Shown here: positions 37,962-46,770 of the stretch, piece after piece
Numbering within the stretch: the stretch's first letter is position 1
How the letters are laid out: each line of letters starts with the position of its first letter
NCBI RefSeq assembly: GCF_038397785.1
Contig: NZ_CP151642.1
Coordinates: forward strand, 620,001-684,000
Reading direction: 5' to 3'
Length of the DNA: 64,000 bases
From: Salinibacterium sp. TMP30
GTDB lineage: Bacteria; Actinomycetota; Actinomycetes; Actinomycetales; Microbacteriaceae
The notes under the pieces: model-generated
Database searches by the model: none
Told to the model about the DNA's origin: nothing
What the model saw: only the letters and a program-made list of their open reading frames with translations
Translations under genes and position numbers: made by a program

Positions 37962-38939
37962 GTGGCCAGCATCAAGATTTCCGGTCAGAAGCGACTCGTG
38001 CTTGTCTCCGGACGAGCTCACCCTCAGCTTGCCCTTGACATTGCTGAGGAGCTCGGCAGCGACCTCGTCCCCACCGACGCACGCACCTTCGCGAACGGTG
38101 AAATCTACGCCCGCTACGACGAAAGTGTTCGCGGCTGTGACGCCTTCGTCATCCAGTCTCACACTGAGCCCATCAATGAGTGGCTCATGGAACAACTGAT
38201 CATGGTGGATGCCCTCAAGCGGGCCTCTGCGAAGCGCATCACCGTTGTCTCGCCCTTCTATCCATACGCTCGTCAAGACAAGAAGGGCCGCGGTCGCGAG
38301 CCGATCAGCGCCCGCCTCGTCGCCGACCTCTACAAGGCTGCAGGCGCCGACCGAATCATGAGCGTCGATCTGCACGCCGCCCAGATTCAGGGGTTCTTTG
38401 ACGGCCCCGTCGACCACCTTTTCGCTATGCCGGTGCTTCTTGAGCACTTCCGCAAGCAGCTTGACCCCTCAACGCTTACCGTTGTTAGCCCCGATATGGG
38501 CCGCGTGCGCGTCGCCGACATTTGGAGCCAAAAGCTTGGTGCGCCACTGGCCATCATCCACAAGCGTCGAGATCCCCTCATACCCAACCAGGTCACCGTG
38601 CACGATATTGTCGGTGACGTTGATGGTCGGGTCTGCCTCATCGTTGACGACATGATCGACACCGGTGGCACCATCGTGAAGGCTGCCGAAGCGCTCAAGC
38701 GTTCAGGTGCACTCAAGGTCGTCGTTGCCGCAACGCACGCGATCTTCTCCGATCCGGCGCCCACAATCTTGCAGAGCGACTTCATTGACTCCGTCGTTGT
38801 CACCGACACTTTGCCGATTCCTGAGCACAAGCGGTTTCCCACGCTCACGATCATTCCGATTGCACCATTGTTGGCTCGAGCCATCCACGAAGTCTTCGAC
38901 GACGGCTCGGTTACGTCAATGTTCGACGGAGCAGCCTAA
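37962..38939 (+). CDS. prs: Ribose-phosphate pyrophosphokinase
   Basis: Makes PRPP from ribose 5-phosphate and ATP. 325 residues; flexible loop YARQDKKGRGREPISARL, divalent-cation site DLHAAQIQGFF and the PRPP-binding loop VDDMIDTGGT (near residue 228). GTG start at 37962. Linked to glmU as in many actinobacteria. Confidence 0.94.
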   Translation: MASIKISGQKRLVLVSGRAHPQLALDIAEELGSDLVPTDARTFANGEIYARYDESVRGCDAFVIQSHTEPINEWLMEQLIMVDALKRASAKRITVVSPFYPYARQDKKGRGREPISARLVADLYKAAGADRIMSVDLHAAQIQGFFDGPVDHLFAMPVLLEHFRKQLDPSTLTVVSPDMGRVRVADIWSQKLGAPLAIIHKRRDPLIPNQVTVHDIVGDVDGRVCLIVDDMIDTGGTIVKAAEALKRSGALKVVVAATHAIFSDPAPTILQSDFIDSVVVTDTLPIPEHKRFPTLTIIPIAPLLARAIHEVFDDGSVTSMFDGAA

Positions 38940-39000
38940 GCGCACAAGTTGGGAGCCGCGCTGCGTAATTGAGTGCGCCAGACAGGCATACAGTTGAGCT

Positions 39001-40704
39001 ATGACTGTGTTGTCCGACCGCCCCTGGCTCGCGAACTACGCCGACGGCGTCCCCGACGAAATTCCGCTGCCCGAAGGATCCCTATACGATCTGGTCGCAG
39101 CATCCATCGCTGAATACCCGAGCGGTGTCGCGCTCGAATTCTTCGGTAGAGAAACCACCTACGCCGAGCTCGGTGCACAGATTGATCGTGCGGCAGAAGG
39201 CCTCCGCCTGCTTGGCGTGCAAAAGGGAGACACGGTGGCGCTTGTTCTGCCCAACTGCCCGCAGCACATCGTCGCGTTCTATGCAGTGTTGCGGCTCGGC
39301 GCGGTAGTCGTCGAGCACAACCCGCTCTATACGCCACGCGAGCTTCGACACCAGTTCGAAGACCACGGGGCAAGGGTGGTGATTGCCTGGAATAACGTCG
39401 TTGCCACGCTGCAAGATTTCCCGGCAGATGTCGCGGTCGAAACCATCATTTCGGTCGACGTCACCCATTCCATGCCATTTCTCACGAGAGCGCTCTTGCG
39501 GCTGCCGATCGCGAAGGCGCGTGAGTCGCGCAGCGCGCTCACGACGAACGTGCGCGGCACGATCACCTGGGAAGAGCTGCAGAAGTCTGACCCGATCGAT
39601 GCGCACATCGCGAGGCCAGAAGCCGACGACCTCGCGCTCATTCAGTACACGAGTGGCACTACGGGGTACCCGAAGGGTGTGATGCTCACCCACCTGAACC
39701 TTTCGACCAATGCCGCGCAAGCCCGCGCGTGGGTGCCCGCGGTGCCTCGAGGCACCGCCGTCGTCTTTGCGGTCCTCCCCATGTTTCACGCCTACGGACT
39801 CACCCTGTGCTTGACGTTCGCAATGAGCATGGGGGCGCGTCTCGTGCTCTTTCCCAAGTTCGACCCCGAACTCGTGCTCGCCGTGATTAAGAAACGCCCC
39901 GCGACATTTTTGCCTGCAGTGCCGCCGATCTACCAGCGGCTCACCGCGGCAGCAGATGCAGCGGGTGTGTCGCTGAAAGGTATTGAGATCGCTATCTCCG
40001 GCGCGATGCCACTCTCGGCTTCTGTCGTTGAGCCATGGGAGGAACGCACCGGGGGAACTCTCGTTGAGGGCTATGGACTGTCGGAGACGAGCCCCATTCT
40101 GATCGCCAATCCCGTGGGCCCCACCCGCCGTGCGGGTACTGTCGGGTTACCGCTTCCCAACACAGAGATTCGTGTCGTCGACCCTGAGAACCCATCCGTC
40201 GACCGAGATCCGGGCCAGGAGGGCGAGCTCATCGCTCGCGGCCCGCAAGTTTTCTCCGGATACTGGGGCAAACCCGAAGAGACAACCGAAGTGTTTGTGC
40301 CGGCTACCGATGACGGCAACGACTGGTTCCGCACGGGCGACATCGTCACGGTCGACTCTGACGGTTTCGTGAGTGTCGTCGACCGCATCAAAGAACTCAT
40401 CATCACGGGCGGCTTCAATGTTGCTCCGAGCGAGGTCGAAGAGGCTCTACGCCAGCATGCGTCTATTGCGGATGCCGCCGTCGTTGGACTACCGAGCGAG
40501 CACAACGGTGAAAACGTCGTTGCCGCGGTTGTGCTGGCTGAGGGAGCGACTCTCGACGAGAAAGCTGTGCGTGACTTCGTCCGTTCCACTCTCGCGGCCT
40601 ACAAAGTACCGAAGAGCATAGTCAGCGTCGAGGAATTGCCCAAGTCACTGATCGGCAAGGTACTGCGTCGGCAGGTTCAAGAACAGTTGCTCGCCGCACG
40701 TTAG
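39001..40704 (+). CDS. Long-chain fatty acid--CoA ligase (AMP-forming)
   Basis: A 567-residue ANL-superfamily enzyme activating a fatty acid with ATP and CoA. P-loop YTSGTTGYPKG (near residue 219), GYGLSETSPIL, ATP-binding WFRTGDI and the hinge/C-terminal ELIITGGFNVAPSEVEEAL with the catalytic Lys in SLIGKVLRR. Chain-length preference unknown. Its stop lies only 20 bp before the left end of the IS481-family element, so any genes that once followed it directly have been lost or displaced. Confidence 0.88.
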   Translation: MTVLSDRPWLANYADGVPDEIPLPEGSLYDLVAASIAEYPSGVALEFFGRETTYAELGAQIDRAAEGLRLLGVQKGDTVALVLPNCPQHIVAFYAVLRLGAVVVEHNPLYTPRELRHQFEDHGARVVIAWNNVVATLQDFPADVAVETIISVDVTHSMPFLTRALLRLPIAKARESRSALTTNVRGTITWEELQKSDPIDAHIARPEADDLALIQYTSGTTGYPKGVMLTHLNLSTNAAQARAWVPAVPRGTAVVFAVLPMFHAYGLTLCLTFAMSMGARLVLFPKFDPELVLAVIKKRPATFLPAVPPIYQRLTAAADAAGVSLKGIEIAISGAMPLSASVVEPWEERTGGTLVEGYGLSETSPILIANPVGPTRRAGTVGLPLPNTEIRVVDPENPSVDRDPGQEGELIARGPQVFSGYWGKPEETTEVFVPATDDGNDWFRTGDIVTVDSDGFVSVVDRIKELIITGGFNVAPSEVEEALRQHASIADAAVVGLPSEHNGENVVAAVVLAEGATLDEKAVRDFVRSTLAAYKVPKSIVSVEELPKSLIGKVLRRQVQEQLLAAR

Positions 40705-40724
40705 GTCGTGCTGGCCCGCCTAGG

Positions 40725-40747
40725 TGTAGTTCCCAGGGACGTTGTGA
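40725..40747 (+). repeat. Left terminal inverted repeat of the IS481-family element
   Basis: Begins TGTAGTTCCCAGGGACGTTG; matches the right end at 19 of 23 positions in inverted orientation, with the outer 11 bp identical. Confidence 0.88.
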
Positions 40748-40817
40748 TCGTTTGAGTTAGCGAGGACCTCCGGCAGGATGTGGGTTACCACACTCATATC
40801 TCTAACCGGAGGTCCTC

Positions 40818-41783
40818 GTGACTCACAGTAATGCTCCCTTTGCCCCGCAAGGACGCCTTCGTCTTGCGCGGCTGATCGTCGAGGGCGGTTGGTCGTCCCG
40901 ACGCGCCGCGGAACGATTCCAGTGCTCGCCAGCGACGGCAGCAAAGTGGGCTGCCCGTTTCCGGGCTGGCCAGCCGATGACGGACCGATCCTCACGGCCG
41001 AGATACTCACCCGCTCGCACCCCGATTCGCATCGAGCGACGCATCATTGCCCTCCGGTTCACTCGTCGCTGGGGACCACACCGGATCGGCTATCACCTGC
41101 ATCTGAATTGATCGACGGTGGAACGGGTGTTGGCCCGATATCGGATGCCGAGGTTGGCGTGGCTGGACCAAGCGACCGGGCTTCCTGTTCGGCGGCCGAG
41201 GCCGGTCCGCTACGAGAAGGCCATCGCGGGAGAGCTGGTACATGTCGATATTAAGAAACAGGGCCGCATCCCAGACGGTGGCGGTCACCGGATGCTCGGC
41301 CGCGCGGTCGGCCGTCCCAACAAGGGACACCACGGCGGCCGCGGTTATTCGTTCCTGCACCATGCCGTCGACGACCACTCCAGGCTTGCCTACTCTGAGA
41401 TCCTTACCGACGAGAAGAAGGAGACCGCAGCAGGTTTCTGGATCCGCGCCAACAAGTTTTTCGCCGCGGCGGGCATCACTGTCACCGCCGTGATGACCGA
41501 CAATGGCGCCTGTTACCGGTCACAACACTTCGCGGCTGCTCTCGGCGAGATCACACACGTTCGCACGCGTCCCTACCGGCCGCAAACCAACGGAAAAGTT
41601 GAACGATTCAACCGAACACTCGCCACGGAATGGGCCTACGCCGCTACCTACCTCAGCGACGAAGCTAGAGCCGCTGAATATCCGATCTGGCTCCACCACT
41701 ACAATTTTCACAGACCCCACACCGGCATCGGCGGCCAAACACCATCAGACCGCGTCCACAACCTCAGTGGGAACTACAACTAG
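40818..41783 (+). pseudogene. IS481-family transposase with a premature stop
   Basis: Two segments in the same frame, 40818-41111 and 41112-41783, are separated only by TGA at 41109-41111. The first holds the helix-turn-helix region (WSSRRAAERFQCSPATAAKWAARFR); the second the DDE core with Asp in VHVDIKKQGR, Asp in VMTDNGACYRS and Glu in NGKVERFNRTLA. At the stop, relatives I recall have a basic residue before STVERVLARYR, so a CGA-to-TGA change is the simplest explanation. The rest reads as intact, implying recent inactivation. Confidence 0.85.
41756..41778 (-). repeat. Right terminal inverted repeat of the IS481-family element
   Basis: Reads on the minus strand TGTAGTTCCCACTGAGGTTG. The last codons of the transposase (GNYN) run through it, and its stop TAG (41781-41783) lies in the flanking DNA. 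Confidence 0.88.
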
Positions 41784-42775
41784 TCGCCCATAATGCGAGC
41801 TTCGATGTGAAATTTCTTGTCGCGGAGCTTGAGCGAACTTCCCCGTGGTTCGCGTCAGATTTTGTCAGTGTGTGCACGATGCAGCTAGCGCGCGACTACT
41901 TGCCCGGTGCGGGTCGTGCTTTGGCCGACTGCTGCGCGGCGCTCGATATTCAGCTCGACGGTGCCCACCGCGCGTCCGCTGATGCGTTCGCGACAGCCCA
42001 GCTGCTGGCCGCCTACCTTCACTCCGGCGATGAGCATGAGCCGTGGCAGGTGCACCTTGACTTGGCGCTCCAGTACTCATGGCCTGCCGCTGGTGCTGAG
42101 CGCAGAGAATGGATGCCGCGGCCACCGCACTCAGAATTTACGGCCGCGTCGTTTCTTCAGCGCATCACTGAAAAGATGCCCGAGTACGTAGGGTCAACTG
42201 AGTGCCTCGACTATCTTGCGCTGCTCGATCGCTGTTTGTTAGATCGCCACTTTTCGGTACACGAATCGCGCGAACTGGTCGCTCTGGCAGAAGACCTCGG
42301 CATCAGCAGGACCACCTGTGAATCGCTTCATGTCGAGTACTTCGCTCAGCTCGTGAACACCGCGTGGGATGACGGGATTCTGACGGATGACGAAACTGTC
42401 GACCTTGTTCGTGTTGGTGACCTGCTTGACCTTCCGACTAGCACTATTTCGGCTGCGCTTGAGAGCGCGGCTGTGGGAATATCGACGTCAAAATCTGGTT
42501 CGGTGATTGAAAAGAACGACCCCGCTCTGAGTCGGGGGTTCGCGCTGAGTCCGGGTGATCTTATTGTGCTCACTGGAGAGATGAGCCGCCCACGCAGCGA
42601 GATTGCTGAAGCCCTTGTTGGCTTCGGCTACATTCCGTGGGATTCGGTCACTAAGAGAGTTCGATTGCTGGTCGCTGCCGACCCAGATTCGCTTTCAGGC
42701 AAGGCCCGAAAGGCCCGCGACTATGGAATTCCGGTAGTGGATGAGGCTGGTCTGGCGCGCCTGCTGAGCTTGTAG
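41779..42775 (+). pseudogene. DnaQ-like exonuclease with C-terminal BRCT domain, 5' end missing
   Basis: Immediately after the IS the frame reads LVAHNASFDVKFLVAEL, the ExoII motif of DEDDh exonucleases, then CTMQLARDYLPGAGRALADCCAALDI and the ExoIII motif HRASADAFATAQLLAAYL. The C-terminus has a BRCT-type segment (DLIVLTGEMSRPRSEIAEALVGFGY, ending GIPVVDEAGLARLLSL). The N-terminal strand with the ExoI Asp-Glu pair (about 90-100 residues) is not present on either side of the IS. A GTG at 41807 could still initiate the remainder, which would lack exonuclease activity but retain the helical middle and BRCT. Confidence 0.78.
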
Positions 42776-42913
42776 TCAGTGCCTGCGATGTTCTTGGTGT
42801 GCACGTCGTGTGCACAGTCTGCAGCGTCGGTCCCTCGATGTGTGCGCCATTCCACTTGACGTGTCGCCCTCAGCCGCGTAAATTCATCGGCAGGTGTTTA
42901 CCTTAAAGCATAG

Positions 42914-42936
42914 AAGGTTGTCAAATATGCAACCTT
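42914..42936. promoter_or_regulatory. Inverted repeat AAGGTTG-N9-CAACCTT upstream of the NCS1 permease
   Basis: Perfect 7-bp arms (42914-42920, 42930-42936) about 80 bp before the permease start; followed by TTCT, so weak terminator activity for the upstream truncated gene is possible, but an operator is at least as likely. The 240-bp gap 42776-43015 also has GTGTGCAC twice (42798-42805, 42809-42816). No coding potential seen. Confidence 0.45.
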
Positions 42937-43015
42937 TTCTCTGGACGATGCCTCCGTAGCTGAGCCGCGCTGTACGTCTACACAATTCACTCGAAACATT
43001 GAAGGAGCCCCAAAG

Positions 43016-44392
43016 ATGTCGCTCTACTCTCGCCTAGTGCGCCGACTGGAATCGCAATCGGAGGACGCAGGTCCCGTACGAGGCTCGTATTCGCTTGGTC
43101 GTATTCTCATGATCTGGCTCGCAGCAAACCTCGTCGTAACCACGCTCCTCACCGGAACACTCTTCGTTCCCGAAGTGCAATACGGACTTGTGCTTGTGCT
43201 CATCGTGGGCGCGACGGTGCTTGGCGGAGCCGTACTCGTGCTCATCGGTGCAATCGGCACGCGAACCGGACTACCGACAATGGCGCTCGCACGTGGCCCG
43301 TTCGGTACGCGCGGGAGCCTGCTTACGGTCGCAGTGAACATCATGATCTTGATGGGTTGGAGCTGGGTCCAGGCGATGCTCGCCGGCATTTCCCTTGACT
43401 ACATTGTCTCGTCGTTCACTGGCGTCTCGAACCCGGTCGTATTCGCGGTCGTCTGCCAGACAATCGTGGTCATCCTAGCGATCTTCGGCCACAGCAACGT
43501 TGCTCGGGTTGAGCCGTGGTTCGCGGCCGTCATCCTCGGAATCGCGGCCTACATCTTCGTCGTCGCGTTCACCACGTTTACGCCCGCAGAATTCGCGGCC
43601 ATCCCGACGCCCGCCGAACCCTACTACTCGCCCAGCTTGGTCTTTGATGTCGTACTGGCAACCGCGATCTCGTGGACGGTGCTTTCGGCCGACTTCAACC
43701 GTTTCGCCAAGACAACCCGCGCCGGCGTGATCGGCTCGGGAATCGGTTACACCCTCTCCACCATCATCGCGATGACGCTTGGTGCCACTGCGATCGGTTA
43801 CGTCGTGCTGCGAGGTGGCGAGGCGGTCGCCTTCGATCCGGTGACCATCATCGAGCCCTTCGGACCCCTGTTCGCAGTCGCGATCTTCCTGTCGGTCATG
43901 GCGACGAACACAATGGTCGTCTATGGCATGGTGACCACGGTTGTGAATTCGCTGCCAGGCCGACGGATCCGGTTCCTTCCGACGGCAATCATACTCGGCG
44001 TCATCTCGATCATTGGGGCGACGTTCTTCGGTCTCCTCGACCAGTTCACGGTGTTCCTTGTGACGATCGGGGCGCTCTTTGCTCCGGTCTTTGCAATCAT
44101 GATCGTCGACTACTACCTGATCAGACGCGGATCGTACGACCGAGACATTCTCTCATCTAAGCCGGGTCGCTACTGGTACACCGGTGGTGTCAACTTGATC
44201 GCGGTCGGCTCGTGGGCTGTCGGCGCGACGGTCGCATACCTCTACACGTACGTGTGGCCGCTGCCTTTCAGCGCAACTCTGCTGGCGTTCGTCGTGACTG
44301 CTGTGCTCTACTTTGTGCTCTCACTTAGTCGGCGGTCAAAGGACGGATTCGCACCCGCCATCAACCTCGCGGATGCCTCCGATGCGCGCTAA
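43016..44392 (+). CDS. NCS1 family transporter (cytosine/purine/hydantoin permease type)
   Basis: A 458-residue protein with 12 predicted helices. Features of NCS1 carriers: RILMIWLAANLVVTTLLTG in TM1, RTGLPTMALARGPFGTRGS in the TM2-3 region, WSWVQAMLAG in TM3 and WTVLSADFNRFAK after TM6. Ribosome binding site GGAG (42998-43003 area) is well placed. It overlaps the next gene, a cyclase-family hydrolase, by 11 bp. The pair likely imports and opens a cyclic or amide-containing nitrogen compound (inference). Confidence 0.84.
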   Translation: MSLYSRLVRRLESQSEDAGPVRGSYSLGRILMIWLAANLVVTTLLTGTLFVPEVQYGLVLVLIVGATVLGGAVLVLIGAIGTRTGLPTMALARGPFGTRGSLLTVAVNIMILMGWSWVQAMLAGISLDYIVSSFTGVSNPVVFAVVCQTIVVILAIFGHSNVARVEPWFAAVILGIAAYIFVVAFTTFTPAEFAAIPTPAEPYYSPSLVFDVVLATAISWTVLSADFNRFAKTTRAGVIGSGIGYTLSTIIAMTLGATAIGYVVLRGGEAVAFDPVTIIEPFGPLFAVAIFLSVMATNTMVVYGMVTTVVNSLPGRRIRFLPTAIILGVISIIGATFFGLLDQFTVFLVTIGALFAPVFAIMIVDYYLIRRGSYDRDILSSKPGRYWYTGGVNLIAVGSWAVGATVAYLYTYVWPLPFSATLLAFVVTAVLYFVLSLSRRSKDGFAPAINLADASDAR

Positions 44393-45062
44393 TCCTGTCG
44401 AGGGAGCCGAACGGCACAACCTTCGCGACCTGAGTCATCCGATCAACGATGGGATGTCTGCATATCCGGGTGATCCCGAAGTGCACATCGCGCCCGCTCT
44501 CACGCTCGATGCTGATGGCGTTGCCGTTACCAGGATTGATATGGGCTCTCACACCGGAACGCATATCGACGCGCCCTCTCACACGATCGCGGGTGGGCGG
44601 ACGATGACTGATGTTGGGCTAGAAGAGCTAGTCGGAGACGCAATCGTGCTGCGCGTCACTGGCCTCTCCGAGGGAGAAACTTACAACTGGGACGCACTCG
44701 AGGCGCACGGCGAACTACCTGCCAAACTCCCGCCGATCGTGATTATTGACACAGGCTGGTCACGCTGGTTCCTCGACGATCGACGCACGCGACACCCGGC
44801 ATTGTCTCCCGATGCCGCGCGCGAGCTAATGGCGCGAGGCATGCGCGTGCTGGCCGTCGATACCTTAAGCCCCGACCCAACGGGCTCAGACTCCGAAGCC
44901 TTTCCCGTGCACGACGTCGTTCTAGGAAGTGACGGCCTCATTGTCGAGAACATCCGCGGGCTAGAGGATCTGCCGTCACGGTTCCAGGTCGGATTCTTCC
45001 CACTGCGACTCGGCGGAGACGGAGCCCCCGTGCGGGCAGTAGCGTTTCTCGACGCTGACTGA
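44382..45062 (+). CDS. Cyclase family metal-dependent hydrolase (kynurenine formamidase/isatin hydrolase-like)
   Basis: 226 residues. The cyclase-family metal motif appears as HTGTHIDAPSH (near residues 55-65), with the preceding DLSHPINDGMSAYPGDP and later VDTLSPDPTGS and PVHDVVLGSDGLIVENI. Family members hydrolyse formamides, isatin or similar cyclic amides using Mn or Zn. ATG 44382 overlaps the permease stop; ATG 44373 is an alternative. The substrate presumably enters through the NCS1 permease. Confidence 0.82.
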   Translation: MRANPVEGAERHNLRDLSHPINDGMSAYPGDPEVHIAPALTLDADGVAVTRIDMGSHTGTHIDAPSHTIAGGRTMTDVGLEELVGDAIVLRVTGLSEGETYNWDALEAHGELPAKLPPIVIIDTGWSRWFLDDRRTRHPALSPDAARELMARGMRVLAVDTLSPDPTGSDSEAFPVHDVVLGSDGLIVENIRGLEDLPSRFQVGFFPLRLGGDGAPVRAVAFLDAD

Positions 45063-45099
45063 CAATGCCGCTGGCTGTGGTGCTGTACGCGCCGACGAG

Positions 45100-46746
45100 C
45101 TAGATCAGTTCTGCGGCATCCAGAATCGTGTAGCTGTAGCCCTGCTCGGCCAAGAACCGCTGACGGTTTTGGGCGAAATCTTGGTCGACAGTGTCGCGCG
45201 CCACAAGCGTGTAGAAGTTGGCGGGAAGACCACTCTCCTTAGGGCGCAGCAACCGGCCCAAACGCTGGGCTTCCTCTTGGCGTGAACCAAACGACCCACT
45301 GACTTGGATGGCGACGGTTGCTTCGGGCAAATCAACCGAGAAGTTCGCGACCTTCGACACCACCAGCAAATTCGTGATGCCTTCGCGGAACTCTTGATAG
45401 AGCCGCTCTCGTTCGACGACAGGTGTTGCCCCGGTCAGTTTGGGGGCATTCAGCTGCTCGGCAAGTTCATCGATCTGATCGAGGTACTGCCCGATTACGA
45501 GTATGCGCTCGCCAGCATGCTTCTTTACCAGTGCACGCACAACCTCGGTTTTGGCTGGTGCAGTTGCGGCAAGCCGAAAACGTTCGTCGTCAGCGGATGC
45601 TGCATATTCGAGCCTCTGGTTCTCCGGCAAATCAACGCGCACCTCGAAGCAGCTTGCGGGAGAGATAAAGCCTTGCGCCTCAATCTCTTTCCACGGTGCG
45701 TCGAAACGCTTGGGGCCAATGAGGGAGAACACATCGCCCTCGCGTCCATCTTCGCGCACGAGTGTTGCGGTGAGGCCGAGGCGGCGTCGGGCCTGCAAGT
45801 CGGCGGTCAGCTTGAAGACAGGGGCGGGCAGCAAGTGAACCTCGTCATAAATGACGAGGCCCCAGTCGAGAGCATCCAAAAGTGACAAGTGGGCGTATTC
45901 GCCTTTTCGTTTGGCCGTCAGGATTTGATAGGTCGCGATAGTGACCGCGCGAATCTCTTTCGTCTGCCCCGAATATTCGCCCACCTCGTCTTCAGTGAGA
46001 GTGGTGCGTTTCAGAATCTCGGAACGCCACTGACGCGCCGACACTGTATTTGTTACCAAAATCAAGGTTGTGGTCTTGCTTTGGGCCATCGCGCCTAAAC
46101 CGACGAGAGTTTTGCCAGCACCACAGGGCAACACGACAACGCCGGAGCCGTGATGGAAAAAGTTGTCGATCGCGTGCTGCTGGTACTCACGCAAACCCCA
46201 ACCCTGAGCATCCAAATCCATCTCATGGGGCGTGCCTGGTGTGTAGCCGGCGTTATCTTCGGCAGGCCAACCCAACTTCAGCAATTCTTGCTTGAGTTGA
46301 CCACGAGCCCACGGCTGTACAACAAAAGTGTGCTCGCCGCGACGCTCGAACAGCAGACTCGCTACCTTCTTGCCGCGCGTAATTTCGCGCAAAACAGCGG
46401 GATCGGTCGCTGTGAGCGTGAGTGCGCCATCGTCATCACGGTTGATGACGAGTCGCCCATAGCGACCAACGGTTTCTGCAATGTCAACGCTGACGCTCTG
46501 CGGGATAGGAAACTTCGAATACTTTTCGAGCGTCTGCAACATTGCGTCGGCATCGTGGCCAGCAGCGCGAGCATTCCAGAGCCCCAACCTGGTGATGCGG
46601 TAGGTGTGAATATGTTCGGGGGCGCGCTCCAACTCGGCAAACACGGCCAAATCATGGCGTGCGTCTTCTGCGAGGGGGTGCGCGACCTCAAGCAGAACCG
46701 TGCGGTCAGACTGCACGATCAGAGGTCCGTCGGGTGCTGCGTTCAT
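45100..46746 (-). CDS. XPB-type DNA repair helicase
   Basis: A 548-residue SF2 helicase. N-terminal damage-recognition-like domain, then Walker A LPCGAGKTLVGLGAM, DEVH box IYDEVHLLPAP, motif III LTATLVREDGREGD (near residue 335) and motif VI QEEAQRLGRLLRPK. Bacterial XPB homologues in actinobacteria have this size and pair with the helicase-associated protein encoded next. Start ATG 46746. Confidence 0.9.
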   Translation of the reverse strand: MNAAPDGPLIVQSDRTVLLEVAHPLAEDARHDLAVFAELERAPEHIHTYRITRLGLWNARAAGHDADAMLQTLEKYSKFPIPQSVSVDIAETVGRYGRLVINRDDDGALTLTATDPAVLREITRGKKVASLLFERRGEHTFVVQPWARGQLKQELLKLGWPAEDNAGYTPGTPHEMDLDAQGWGLREYQQHAIDNFFHHGSGVVVLPCGAGKTLVGLGAMAQSKTTTLILVTNTVSARQWRSEILKRTTLTEDEVGEYSGQTKEIRAVTIATYQILTAKRKGEYAHLSLLDALDWGLVIYDEVHLLPAPVFKLTADLQARRRLGLTATLVREDGREGDVFSLIGPKRFDAPWKEIEAQGFISPASCFEVRVDLPENQRLEYAASADDERFRLAATAPAKTEVVRALVKKHAGERILVIGQYLDQIDELAEQLNAPKLTGATPVVERERLYQEFREGITNLLVVSKVANFSVDLPEATVAIQVSGSFGSRQEEAQRLGRLLRPKESGLPANFYTLVARDTVDQDFAQNRQRFLAEQGYSYTILDAAELI

Positions 46747-46770
46747 CCGACCTAGCCTACGCCCGGATGC

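Larger units (their letters stand above)
40725..41778 (+). mobile_element. IS481-family insertion sequence, 1,054 bp, inactive copy
   Basis: Bounded by inverted repeats TGTAGTTCCCA... (40725-40747) and its complement (41756-41778), 19 of 23 matches. The single transposase gene is interrupted by one stop codon. Both junctions are NCTAGN sites, the target class known for IS481 (CCTAGG at 40719-40724, ACTAGT at 41779-41784), but the two hexamers differ, so they are not a target duplication from one insertion event. Confidence 0.88.
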
